Positions 45,750 to 54,402 of a DNA stretch of 64,000 bases are shown piece after piece. The notes under the pieces were generated by a model. It was not told the DNA's origin, ran no database searches, and saw only the letters and a program-made list of their open reading frames with translations. How positions within the stretch are numbered: position 1 is the stretch's first letter; each line of letters begins with the position of its first letter. Both the position numbers and the translations under genes were made by a program. This DNA is from Pseudopelobacter sp964542535. Its GTDB lineage: Bacteria > Desulfobacterota > Desulfuromonadia > Geobacterales > Pseudopelobacteraceae. The stretch is from NCBI GenBank assembly GCA_964542535.1, contig CAZIUE010000001.1:186001-250000 (forward strand), in the 5' to 3' direction.

Positions 45750-48044
45750 TTAGGAGGCCAGCAGCTCTTGCAGTACCCGTCCCATTTCCTGGGGGCGGTA
45801 GGGCTTGCTGAGTACCGCGCTGAAGCCGTGCCGGCGGAAGTTGGCCACCACCGGGTCGTCGGAATAGCCGCTGGAGACGATCGCCCTGACCTGGGGGTCG
45901 ATGGCCAGGAGCTGTTCCATGGTTTCCCTTCCGCCGATCCCGCCGGGGATGGTCAGATCCAGGATCACGGCCGAGAAGCCCCGGTTTTCCTCTTTCCGGG
46001 CGGCGTAGCGCTCAACGGCCTGGGCGCCGTTTTCGACACATTCCACCGAGTAGCCGAATTCGGTCAGAATCGCTTCGGCCAGTTCCCTGATCATCTCCTC
46101 ATCATCCATGACCAGCAGGTGCCCCCGGTCGCAGGTCGGAACCGGCGCTTTCGGGGCGGTCTCCGGACCGGCCTGCTCAACGGCGGGGAGGGAAACCAGG
46201 AAGGTGCTGCCCCTCCCCAGGGTGGAGGTGGCCCGTATCTTGCCGCCGTGACGCTTGAGGATCGAGTGGCAGGTGGCCAGCCCCAGCCCGACACCGGTTT
46301 CCCGGGTACTGAAGTAGGGGTCGAAGATCTGCTGCATGTGGTGGGCGGGGATACCGGTGCCGGTGTCCGTGACGGAGATCTTGACGAACCGTTTCCCGGT
46401 CTGCTCCGAAACGACGTTGGCGGCCCCGATGGTGATGGTTCCACCTTCCGGCATGGCCTGGACGGCGTTGATCACCAGGTTGTGGATCACTTGGCTCAGC
46501 TGGGCCTCGTCCGCCTCCACGAACCAGATGTCGTCCGGCAGTTGGAAGCTGCATCTGACGTTGGAACCGTGCAGGGCAAAACCGGCCGCTTCCCTGAGCA
46601 GGCCGGGGAGGGCGATGATCTTTTTCAGCGGCTCTCCCCCCCGGGCAAAGGTGATCAGCTGGCGGGTCAGTTCCTTGGCGCGGGTGGTGGCTGTTTCCGC
46701 CTCTTCCAGACGTTTGCCGAGCTTGGCGGTGTCGTGGAGCTGCAACCTGGCCAGGGAGATGTTGCCGAGAATGGCGGTCAGAATGTTGTTGAAGTCATGG
46801 GCGATGCCCCCTGCCAGCACCCCCAGGGATTCCAGCTTCTGGGCCTTCAGGACCTCCTGGTGGGACTGCTGCAGCTCGGTGATGTCCTCCACGGTCCAGA
46901 CGTATCCCAGCACCGTCCCCTCCGGACCCTTGATGGGGTTGGCCAGGGCCCGTACCCAGACCGTCTTCCCCTGGGGGGTCAGGAGACGGTACTCGTGGGA
47001 GTAGACCCGCCCTGTGCTCATGGCCTCCAGCCAGGTCCTGGCCTGTTCTTCCCGGTCATCGGGGTGGATCGCCCTGGTCCACCCCTTGCCGATGCATTCC
47101 GCTGCCGAGAGTCCGGCGATCTCCTCCCAGCGCGGGTTGCTGAGGATGCTGTTGCCGTCCCGGTCGGCGCTGAAAATGCCGATGGGGGCCGAGTTGCAGA
47201 GGGTGCGGAACTGCTCTTCGCTGTCCTGGAGCGCATTCTCCAGGTTCTTGTGGCTGGTGATGTCGCGCACGATGGCGTAGCAGTATTCGAAGCCGTTGTG
47301 GTTGAAGTAGTTGGCCACCACCTCGGTGGGGTAGCAACGGCCATCCCGTGTCCGGTGGGACGACTCGACCTTCATGCTGCCGGCCTGTTTCAGCCCCTCC
47401 CAGAAGGAGCGCCACCCCTCCTCGTTCAGGTGGGGATTCACGGCCCCCACCGGGAGGTACAGCAGCTCCTCTCGGCTGAAGCCCAGTTTGTCGCAGGCCA
47501 CCTGGTTGATGTTCCAGATCGAGCCGTTGGCGGTCAGCCAGATAACCTCCTCGGCCAGGTTGTCCAGGGTGAAACTCTTCAGCGCCAACTCGTTCAGGTC
47601 CTGTTCGCGGCCGGTGAGCTCTTCCAGCATGATCCACGATTCTCCCCCCTGGTGCGGGGCGGCCTGTACCCGGGCCCGGAAAGGAGAACCGTCGCTGCGC
47701 AGCATGCCCATCTCCCATTCCTGCTGTTCGGAGGATTGGTGAAGCTGCGCGCGCCGCTGCCGGAAATTCTCCCGCTCCTCGGTCGCGATGAAACGTTCCA
47801 GAGGCTCGCCGGCCAGGGAGTCCCGTTCGGCTCCCAGCATGGCGGCACAGGTCAGGTTGATCTCCAGCAGGGTCCCGGAACCGTTTATGGTCAGATACCC
47901 CCGTGGCGCGAGATCGAACAGGTCCAGGTAGCGCGCCAGGATATCCTTGAGCCCCGGCTGTCGCGGCAGGCCGCGGTCGTCGCGCTTCGTTGCCGTCGTC
48001 GTGCCGTGTTCACCTCCGGAGAGGGGGGAGGGATGGGTGTTCAT
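45750..48044 (-). CDS. PAS-domain sensor histidine kinase with C-terminal receiver
   Basis: A 764-residue soluble kinase with no transmembrane segment. Three PAS-type domains occupy about residues 30-390. The HisKA domain has H in AGGIAHDFNNILTA, a sequence typical of the NtrB-like HPK4 kinases, and the ATPase domain has NLVINAVQA, DTGTGIP and GVGLGLA. A receiver ends the protein (VILDLTIPGGIGG, switch lysine in LSKPYRP). A GGAGGAG site precedes the ATG at 48044. HPK4 kinases often pair with NtrC-family regulators; several sigma-54 regulators exist in the window but none is adjacent. It diverges from the polyene/ladderane-like operon; a regulatory link is conceivable but unsupported. Confidence 0.92.
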   Translation of the reverse strand: MNTHPSPLSGGEHGTTTATKRDDRGLPRQPGLKDILARYLDLFDLAPRGYLTINGSGTLLEINLTCAAMLGAERDSLAGEPLERFIATEERENFRQRRAQLHQSSEQQEWEMGMLRSDGSPFRARVQAAPHQGGESWIMLEELTGREQDLNELALKSFTLDNLAEEVIWLTANGSIWNINQVACDKLGFSREELLYLPVGAVNPHLNEEGWRSFWEGLKQAGSMKVESSHRTRDGRCYPTEVVANYFNHNGFEYCYAIVRDITSHKNLENALQDSEEQFRTLCNSAPIGIFSADRDGNSILSNPRWEEIAGLSAAECIGKGWTRAIHPDDREEQARTWLEAMSTGRVYSHEYRLLTPQGKTVWVRALANPIKGPEGTVLGYVWTVEDITELQQSHQEVLKAQKLESLGVLAGGIAHDFNNILTAILGNISLARLQLHDTAKLGKRLEEAETATTRAKELTRQLITFARGGEPLKKIIALPGLLREAAGFALHGSNVRCSFQLPDDIWFVEADEAQLSQVIHNLVINAVQAMPEGGTITIGAANVVSEQTGKRFVKISVTDTGTGIPAHHMQQIFDPYFSTRETGVGLGLATCHSILKRHGGKIRATSTLGRGSTFLVSLPAVEQAGPETAPKAPVPTCDRGHLLVMDDEEMIRELAEAILTEFGYSVECVENGAQAVERYAARKEENRGFSAVILDLTIPGGIGGRETMEQLLAIDPQVRAIVSSGYSDDPVVANFRRHGFSAVLSKPYRPQEMGRVLQELLAS

Positions 48045-48302
48045 TGCGTACTCCTCCGCTGCTGTCGGCGCAGGCCCCGGAACATCGGTTGGTTTCGATC
48101 CGCCGGAGAGATGCCGGTGCCGTTAACGCCAGAAAGTATACAATGCGTATGGGCGGATGGCCAAAAAATGAAGAAAAAATGTCCGCGGGCCGGGCAGGCA
48201 GCTGCGTGTTCCTGCCGAGGGGCGGGCGCGGAGAGAGAACGCGCACGCCCCGCCCTTTCCGTCCAGCGCTCCGCCTCACGTTGCCCCTTCTCGTCATCCC
48301 GC

Positions 48303-48331
48303 TTGACAGCAAAAAAACGTTAGTGTATCGT
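48303..48331 (+). promoter_or_regulatory. Strong sigma-70 promoter of the 48395-64000 biosynthetic operon
   Basis: Consensus TTGACA (48303-48308), exactly 17 bases, then TATCGT (48326-48331), 64 bases before the first gene. An A/T-rich stretch follows. No other strong promoter is evident in the downstream genes, most of which overlap, so this probably drives the whole cluster. The rest of the 350-base gap 48045-48394 holds nothing I recognise. Confidence 0.6.
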
Positions 48332-48394
48332 GCGGTCCCTGCTGAAAAGGAAGAAAACTTTTAATAACTAATATCTTATGGTGCGGGTGGACAG

Positions 48395-49114
48395 ATGAAG
48401 CATGCGTTGGTGATCGGCGGAAGCCGCGGCATAGGGCGGGCAATCTCCCTCAGGCTGGCACAATCCGGTTTTGCCATCTGGCTGACCTACCTGAGCAACC
48501 ACGATGCGGCCCGGGGGGTCAAGGAGGAGATCGAGGCGCTGGGAGGCAGCTGCGAGCTGATCCCCTTCGATGTTTCCAGTTATGAGGAAACCGAGGCAGC
48601 CCTGTCCGAACGCCTGGAGCGCGTGTCTCCCGATGTGCTGGTGTACAACTCAGGCATCGCCCGGGACAACCTGTTGATGTGGATGACCAAGGACGAGTGG
48701 AATTCGGTGATTTCCACCAACCTGAACGGATTCTTCAACGTAACCCGTCAGGTGGTCTTTGCCATGCTCAAGGCAAAAAAAGGGCGCATCGTGGTGATCT
48801 CGTCCACCTCCGGCCAGGTGGGGCAGCCCGGCCAGGTGAACTATTCCGCCTCAAAGGCCGGCCTGATCGGCGCCGCCAAGGCCCTGGCGCGCGAGGTGGG
48901 GAAGAAAAGAATCGCCGTCAACGTGGTTGCTCCCGGCTTTATCGAGACCGAGATGACCGCGGAAATCCCCCGCGATCAGGTCATGCCCCTGATACCGTTC
49001 AACCGGGTCGGCACGGCCGAGGATGTGGCCTCGGTGGTCAACTTTCTCTGCACGGAAGAACACATGTACGTCCACGGCCAGGTGATCGGCGTGAACGGCG
49101 GACTGGCCATGTAG
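48395..49114 (+). CDS. 3-oxoacyl-ACP reductase (FabG-like SDR)
   Basis: A 239-residue short-chain dehydrogenase. It has the NADP-binding GGSRGIGRA near the start, NSG at about 89, catalytic Ser in ISSTSGQVG, and the YxxxK pair in NYSASKAG; GFIETEM and the C-terminal GQVIGVNGGL are typical of FabG. It should reduce the 3-keto group of ACP-bound intermediates after each ketosynthase step. It is the first gene after the operon promoter and is separated by 134 bases from the next one. In aryl polyene clusters the equivalent is ApeQ. House-keeping fabG is unlikely because no fabD or fabH lies here. Confidence 0.93.
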   Translation: MKHALVIGGSRGIGRAISLRLAQSGFAIWLTYLSNHDAARGVKEEIEALGGSCELIPFDVSSYEETEAALSERLERVSPDVLVYNSGIARDNLLMWMTKDEWNSVISTNLNGFFNVTRQVVFAMLKAKKGRIVVISSTSGQVGQPGQVNYSASKAGLIGAAKALAREVGKKRIAVNVVAPGFIETEMTAEIPRDQVMPLIPFNRVGTAEDVASVVNFLCTEEHMYVHGQVIGVNGGLAM

Positions 49115-49248
49115 CCGGTCCCACTTTTTTTGAAACTTTGACCGCGGGTGCGGCGTCTGGATCATGGTGACGCCCGAAGGCGACGGCCTTGGCCGTAAGA
49201 GCCGGGAAGACGTTGTTGGTTGAGAGTTCGGGGAGTTGGCTGTCCATA

Positions 49249-50742
49249 ATGAAACAGTATGATCATATCGTCGTGGGAAGCGGCATCAGCGGGTTGACGA
49301 TGTCGCTTTTGCTCTCCATGAGCGGAAGGCGCGTCCTTTTGATCGAGAAGAGCCCCACCATCGGCGGTTCCCTGGCCTGCTTCAGCCGGGGGGGCGTCTC
49401 CTTTGACACCGGGTTCCACTTTACGGGAGGTTTCCACCAGGGGGGCATCCTGTCCGATATGCTGACCCTGCTGGGTATCCGCGACAGGATAGAACCGATC
49501 TTCCTCCCCGGTTCGGCCCAGAACCAGTTCGTCTTCGAGTCCCATGCCCGGCGCTTCGAGCACCCCTGCGGCGTGGACAACATCAAGCGGGCTTTCAAGG
49601 GATATTTCCCCTCCCAGACAGGGGCGATCGAGCGCTATTTCCAGCTGGTGCGTTCGGTGTGCGAGCGTACCCCCTCCCTCAATCTCCGTGAAAACCTGAT
49701 TGCTCCGCCGAATCTGGACGAGGATTATCGTTCCCTGGACGACGTGCTCAAGGACCTGGACTGCGACCCCCTGCTGGCGGGCCTGTTGTCGGGTTACGCC
49801 ATGTGCTACGGGGTGCGGCCGGCCGAGATCTCCTTTGCCAATCACGCCCGAATGGTCCAGAGTTTCTACGAATCGGTGGCGTTCGTGCGCGATGGGGGCG
49901 ACGGTTTCATCAACGCCTTCCGGGAGGAGTTGCGGCGCCGGGATGTGGAGATCCGCTGCTCCACCTGGATCGAGCAGCTGGCCGACATACGCGACAGCAG
50001 GGTGGGGCGCTTCGTGTTGAACAGCGGCGAGGAGGTCCGGGCGGAGAGCTGCGTGCTGACCATCCACCCCAAGGAGATCCTCAAGCTGATGCCGGAAGGG
50101 CACTACAGTAGAGCCTTTGCCAGCCGGATCAACGCCTTCGAGCCATCCCTGGGACTCTTCTCCCTGTTCGCCGTGATCAGGCCGGGGATGGACGACCCCT
50201 ATCCGGACGCCTCCATCGTGTCGCTCTTTCCCGAGCCTGACATGAACAGGCTGCTGGACCCGGCCTACCAGGGGCAACCGGCCCTGGTCATCGTCAAGCC
50301 GCCGGCCCACGCACCGGGGAGGGGTATCAGTATCGTGGAACCCTCCTTCGGCAACCAGGTGGCGGCCTGGCAGGAGAGCCGGCGCGGTGCGCGGCCCGAG
50401 GGATACCTGACCTACAAGCGGGCGCGGGTGGAGGCCATCAGGGACCATATCTTTTCCTGTTTGCCTGAGTACCGGGAGTGCCTGGAATTTCTGGACGCCG
50501 GCTCCATGCTGACTTACCGGGACTACCTGGGCAGCCCCGACGGCAGCGCCTACGGCGTGAAGCAGAAGATGGGGCAGTTCAACCTGGTGGGCAGGCTCCC
50601 CCTGCACAACCTCTTCGCCGCCGGCCAGAGCGCGCTCCTGCCCGGCGTGATCGGCGCCATGATGTCCTCCCTGATCGTGGGCCGCGGCATCCTGGGCAAG
50701 GAATGGTACGGAAAACTGCTGGACAGGAACCTATGTCATTGA
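49249..50742 (+). CDS. CrtI/phytoene-desaturase-like FAD oxidoreductase
   Basis: A 497-residue flavoprotein with an N-terminal dinucleotide-binding motif (VVGSGISGLTMSLLLSMSGR, then a glutamate in LLIEKS and PTIGGS) and a matching C-terminal FAD segment (NLFAAGQSALLPGVIGA). The family includes carotenoid desaturases, isomerases and retinol saturases. No carotenoid genes are nearby, so the substrate is probably an unsaturated acyl chain or polyene on ACP or in lipid. Such CrtI-like proteins were noted in gene sets proposed for ladderane synthesis in anammox bacteria. ATG 49249 is chosen because homology begins MKQYDHIVVG. The stop overlaps the following ketosynthase start by ten bases. Confidence 0.9.
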   Translation: MKQYDHIVVGSGISGLTMSLLLSMSGRRVLLIEKSPTIGGSLACFSRGGVSFDTGFHFTGGFHQGGILSDMLTLLGIRDRIEPIFLPGSAQNQFVFESHARRFEHPCGVDNIKRAFKGYFPSQTGAIERYFQLVRSVCERTPSLNLRENLIAPPNLDEDYRSLDDVLKDLDCDPLLAGLLSGYAMCYGVRPAEISFANHARMVQSFYESVAFVRDGGDGFINAFREELRRRDVEIRCSTWIEQLADIRDSRVGRFVLNSGEEVRAESCVLTIHPKEILKLMPEGHYSRAFASRINAFEPSLGLFSLFAVIRPGMDDPYPDASIVSLFPEPDMNRLLDPAYQGQPALVIVKPPAHAPGRGISIVEPSFGNQVAAWQESRRGARPEGYLTYKRARVEAIRDHIFSCLPEYRECLEFLDAGSMLTYRDYLGSPDGSAYGVKQKMGQFNLVGRLPLHNLFAAGQSALLPGVIGAMMSSLIVGRGILGKEWYGKLLDRNLCH

Positions 50743-51959
50743 AACGAGTCGTCATAACGGGAATCGGCGTCGTCTCTCCCTTCGGGAACGGCGTGACCGA
50801 ACTGGTCAGGGGGATGGAAGAGGGGCGCAGCGCCGTGCGCTTCATGGAAGGGTGGGACCGCTACAACGGTCTGCGGAGCCTGGTGGCCGCGCCGGTGGAG
50901 ATGCGGGGCGAGAAGGAGATCCCCCGACAGAAGCGCCGCTCCATGGGGCGCATGAGCATCTTCGCGGCCCAGGCCGCCGATGAGGCCCTGGCCGATGCCG
51001 GCATCAACCTGGCCGGGGAAGACCTCTGGAGGGTCGGCTGCGTGATCGGCTCCACCATGGGCAGCGCCAAGAGCATCAACGACACCTTCGAGACCATGCT
51101 GCCGGACCTGGACTTAAGCCGGCTCAACTCCACCATGTTCTTCCAGTGCATGTCCCACACCGCAACGGTGAACGTGGCCCAGTACCTGGGGCTGAACGGC
51201 ACGGTCATGGCCACCTCCGCCGCCTGCGCCTCGGCCCTGCACGCCCTGGGGGCAGGTTATGACCTGATCCGGCTGGGGAGGCAGGACGTCCTGCTCTGCG
51301 GCGGTGCGGAAGAGCTGCATCCCACGGTGACCGGCTCCTTCGATATCCTCTTTGCAACCTCCACCGCGTACAATGACGCTCCCGCCCGGACGCCGCGCCC
51401 CTTTGATCGGGACCGGGACGGCCTGGTGTGCGGCGAGGGGAGCGGCATTCTCGTGCTGGAGGAGTACGAGCGGGCCGTTGCCCGCAACGCCCGTATCTAT
51501 GCCGAACTGACCGGCTTCTGCACCACCGCCAATGGCCTGCACGTCAGCCAGTCCAACCGGGACTCCATGGTCACCTGCATGCGCCGGGCCATCGGGGAGG
51601 CGGGGCTTGCGCCCGAACAGGTCGATTACATCAACGCCCATGCCACGGCCACCCTCCAGGGGGACCAGGAGGAGGCCGAGGCGATCCGGGAACTGTTCGG
51701 CCCGTCGGTGCCGGTCAGCTGCATCAAGGGGTACATCGGCCACACCCTGGGAGCCGCCGGCTCCATCGAGCTGGCCGCGTCCCTGAAGATGATGGAGTTG
51801 GGGGTGATTTTCCCGACCCTCAACCTGGAGGCGGTCAGCCAGGAGTGCCAGGGGATCGGGCACGTGACGCAGCCGCTCAGGCGGCCGATCCGCAGCATAC
51901 TGAAAAACGGTTTCGCCTTCGGCGGCATCAACGCCGCGCTGGTGTGCACGAAAATCTGA
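50733..51959 (+). CDS. Beta-ketoacyl-ACP synthase II-like (FabF-type) ketosynthase
   Basis: A 408-residue condensing enzyme with the complete Cys-His-His triad: C165 in TSAACASAL, His in INAHATATLQGD, and His in GYIGHTLGAAG. It should elongate an ACP-bound acyl chain with malonyl-ACP. ATG 50733 overlaps the end of the flavoprotein gene; the frame is open further upstream but that part is not homologous. It precedes the ACP gene by 30 bases. A second complete ketosynthase is encoded at 60461-61603. Confidence 0.94.
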   Translation: MSLKRVVITGIGVVSPFGNGVTELVRGMEEGRSAVRFMEGWDRYNGLRSLVAAPVEMRGEKEIPRQKRRSMGRMSIFAAQAADEALADAGINLAGEDLWRVGCVIGSTMGSAKSINDTFETMLPDLDLSRLNSTMFFQCMSHTATVNVAQYLGLNGTVMATSAACASALHALGAGYDLIRLGRQDVLLCGGAEELHPTVTGSFDILFATSTAYNDAPARTPRPFDRDRDGLVCGEGSGILVLEEYERAVARNARIYAELTGFCTTANGLHVSQSNRDSMVTCMRRAIGEAGLAPEQVDYINAHATATLQGDQEEAEAIRELFGPSVPVSCIKGYIGHTLGAAGSIELAASLKMMELGVIFPTLNLEAVSQECQGIGHVTQPLRRPIRSILKNGFAFGGINAALVCTKI

Positions 51960-51989
51960 GCCGAGAGGCGCGACAATCGCGGAGGAAGC

Positions 51990-52253
51990 ATGATCGAACA
52001 GGATATCATCGACAAAACCAACCTGGTATTCGAGGAGTCCTTTGAAATAGAGCCGGAGCGCCTGGTGCCGGAAGCCAACATCTTCACCGACCTGGGGCTG
52101 GACAGCCTGGACGTGGTCGATCTGGTGGTGGCGCTCCAGAAGAGCTTCGGCGTCAAGATCAGAAACGAGGAGAGCATCAGGGAGATCCGCACCCTTCAGG
52201 ACCTGTACGCCTTCATCGCCGGCGTGCGCGCGGAAAAGGGCGCCAGGCCATAA
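51990..52253 (+). CDS. Acyl carrier protein
   Basis: An 87-residue acidic protein. The phosphopantetheine site is S39 in DLGLDSLDVVDL. Helix pattern and length match ACPs of type II fatty acid, aryl polyene or polyketide systems. GGAGGAAGC lies upstream of the ATG. It is the only carrier protein in the visible cluster. An 89-base gap follows before the acyltransferase gene. Confidence 0.95.
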   Translation: MIEQDIIDKTNLVFEESFEIEPERLVPEANIFTDLGLDSLDVVDLVVALQKSFGVKIRNEESIREIRTLQDLYAFIAGVRAEKGARP

Positions 52254-52342
52254 CCGTTGCCCGTTGCGCCACGTCGTGTGGGAAAGGTTGGATCACATGC
52301 ACATCACGAGCACTAACCGCGCCCCGGAACCGTCATAACTCC

Positions 52343-53095
52343 ATGCCCCGGCGATTCTGTATCTACCTCTTCAACCTGTACTTCTACACCCTCTTCTTCC
52401 TGCTCTCGGCGACCGTGATCCCGCTGCTGACCCTGCGGGTGATCTGCCTGGCGCCTGTTTCGTCGCGTCGCGCAACCATGAGGCGCTTCCGGGCGGGTAT
52501 CCGTGCCTACGGCCGGGTCGTCACCTGCCTGCCGTATCCCCTGGTTCGGCTCCAGTACCAGCGGCCCCGGGGCGGCGAACCCCGGCAGGCCTGCATCTTC
52601 GTCTGTAACCACCGCTCGGCCTCGGACGCCTTTCTGATGTGCCTGCTGCCCCACGAACTGGTGCAGATCGTCAATGTCTGGCCTTTCAGGATACCGGTGC
52701 TGGGCATCTACGCCCGCTGGGCCGGCTACCTGAACATCCGCATGATGGCGCCGGAGGCGTTCATGGAGCGGGCCACGGCGCTTTTGGGGGACGGGGTGTC
52801 GCTGGTGTTCTTTCCCGAAGGGACCCGCTCCGTCGGCCCGGCCCTGGGCAGCTTCCACGGCTCGGCCTTCAGGCTGGCGCTGGCCTCGGGTGCGCCGCTG
52901 GTGCCGCTCTGCATCTCGGGCAGCGAACGGACGCCTCCCCGGGGGTCGGCGCTTGTGCATCCCGGAACGGTCAGGGTGCGCCAGCTTGACGCCATTGATC
53001 AGAACCAGTACCGGGGTATGACCCCCTTCGCCCTGAAGAACAGGGTCAGGGACATCATGGAGCGCGAACTGGCGCTCATGGAGAACAGGGCATGA
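52343..53095 (+). CDS. PlsC-family lysophospholipid acyltransferase
   Basis: A 250-residue membrane-associated acyltransferase with an N-terminal hydrophobic helix (about 8-35). The catalytic NHRSASD (H90, then D four residues later) and the substrate-binding FFPEGTRS motif are intact. In aryl polyene and related lipid clusters such enzymes transfer the finished acyl group to a lipid or sugar acceptor in the inner membrane. Its stop overlaps the next start by ATGA. Confidence 0.9.
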   Translation: MPRRFCIYLFNLYFYTLFFLLSATVIPLLTLRVICLAPVSSRRATMRRFRAGIRAYGRVVTCLPYPLVRLQYQRPRGGEPRQACIFVCNHRSASDAFLMCLLPHELVQIVNVWPFRIPVLGIYARWAGYLNIRMMAPEAFMERATALLGDGVSLVFFPEGTRSVGPALGSFHGSAFRLALASGAPLVPLCISGSERTPPRGSALVHPGTVRVRQLDAIDQNQYRGMTPFALKNRVRDIMERELALMENRA

Positions 53096-54402
53096 CGCAG
53101 CAGAGCTTTCAGGGGATGGGGGAGATGGAGTTCCTACCGCCCGAGCGGGTCCGCCGCGTGCAGGAACGGCTCCTGGTCCGGCACCTGACCTATGCGGCCG
53201 CCGCATCACCCTACTACCGGGAGCTGTTCCGGGAGAGAGACATCGACCCGGCCCGGATCGGGCTGGAGAACCTGACCCAGCTTCCCTGCACCAGCAAGGA
53301 CCAGCTGGCCGGGCGCAACGACGATTTTCTGGCCGTGCCCATGACGAGCATCGTGGATGTGGTCCTCTCCTCCGGCACCACCGGTCGGCCCACCACGGTG
53401 ATGTACACGGAGAGCGACCTGGAGCGCCTGGCCTACAACGAGCGCATCTCCTTTGCCGGTTGCGGGCTCTCGTCGTCGGACGTGGTGCTGCTGACCTGCA
53501 CCATGGACCGCTGCTTCGTGGCCGGACTGGCCTATTTCAGCGGCGTCAGGAGCCTGGGGGCGGCGGCCGTCAGGAACGGCCTGAGCAGCTTCGAGAGCCA
53601 CCTGGAGATCATCCGCCGCCTCAAACCAACGGTGCTGGTGGGGGTCCCCAGCTTCCTGCACAAGCTGGGGTGCTTCCTGGAGAGCCGGGGGATGGCGCCG
53701 GCAACGGCCGGGGTCGCCCGGCTGATCTGCATCGGCGAGCCGGTGCGCGACCGCTCCATGAAACTGCTCAGGGTGGGCGAGAACCTGGAGCGACTCTGGA
53801 ACGCCCGGGTCTATTCCACCTACGCCTCGTCGGAGATCGTCACCAGTTTCTGCGAATGCACCGCCCAGGCCGGAGGGCATCTGCACCCGGACCTGGCGGT
53901 AGTGGAGATCGTCGATGAGTCGGGGACGCCGTTGCCTCCTGGTCAGGTGGGCGAGGTGGTGGTCACTCCCCTTGCAATCCAGGGCATGCCGCTGGTGCGG
54001 TTCAGAACCGGAGACTTAAGCTTTCTCATGGATGGCCCCTGCCGCTGCGGCCGCACCTCGCCGCGCCTGGGGCCGATCCTGGGACGCAAGCAGCAGATGC
54101 TCAAGCTGCGCGGCACGACCGTCTACCCCACCGCCATCAACGCCGTGCTGGACGGCTATCCCGGTATCAGTGAGTATTACGTGGCCGCGTCCAGCGACGG
54201 CGACCTGTCCGACCGGGTCAGGGTCGTGGTGTCCCTGGACGATCCCTCCTGCTCGGCCGAGGGGATCATGGACAGATTGCAGGCCCGCCTGCGGGTGCGG
54301 CCCGAGGTGGTCATCGCCGGCGAGGACGAGGTCAGAAGCCGGGTCTATCCCGGCAATGCCCGCAAGCTGATCCGTTTCGTGGATATGAGAGAGAGACCAT
54401 GA
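53092..54402 (+). CDS. AMP-forming acyl/aryl ligase, PaaK-like
   Basis: A 436-residue adenylating enzyme of the phenylacetate-CoA ligase type. It has the phosphate-binding loop SSGTTGRPT, the substrate/AMP motif STYASSEIV, FRTGDLSF with Asp, and a small C-terminal domain containing GRKQQMLKLRG. A set of four cysteines around residues 255 and 315-317 is present, but a metal site is not certain. It should activate an aryl or fatty acid as AMP ester, loading CoA or ACP with the starter unit. The aryl-acid-like family suggests an aromatic starter, but no ammonia-lyase or 4-hydroxybenzoate gene is visible. It overlaps both neighbours by four bases. Confidence 0.87.
   Translation: MTQQSFQGMGEMEFLPPERVRRVQERLLVRHLTYAAAASPYYRELFRERDIDPARIGLENLTQLPCTSKDQLAGRNDDFLAVPMTSIVDVVLSSGTTGRPTTVMYTESDLERLAYNERISFAGCGLSSSDVVLLTCTMDRCFVAGLAYFSGVRSLGAAAVRNGLSSFESHLEIIRRLKPTVLVGVPSFLHKLGCFLESRGMAPATAGVARLICIGEPVRDRSMKLLRVGENLERLWNARVYSTYASSEIVTSFCECTAQAGGHLHPDLAVVEIVDESGTPLPPGQVGEVVVTPLAIQGMPLVRFRTGDLSFLMDGPCRCGRTSPRLGPILGRKQQMLKLRGTTVYPTAINAVLDGYPGISEYYVAASSDGDLSDRVRVVVSLDDPSCSAEGIMDRLQARLRVRPEVVIAGEDEVRSRVYPGNARKLIRFVDMRERP

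Noticed and set aside
45651..48323. 890-codon plus-strand frame over the PAS kinase
   Set aside because: Antisense to a clear histidine kinase; composition follows codon mirroring in GC-rich DNA.
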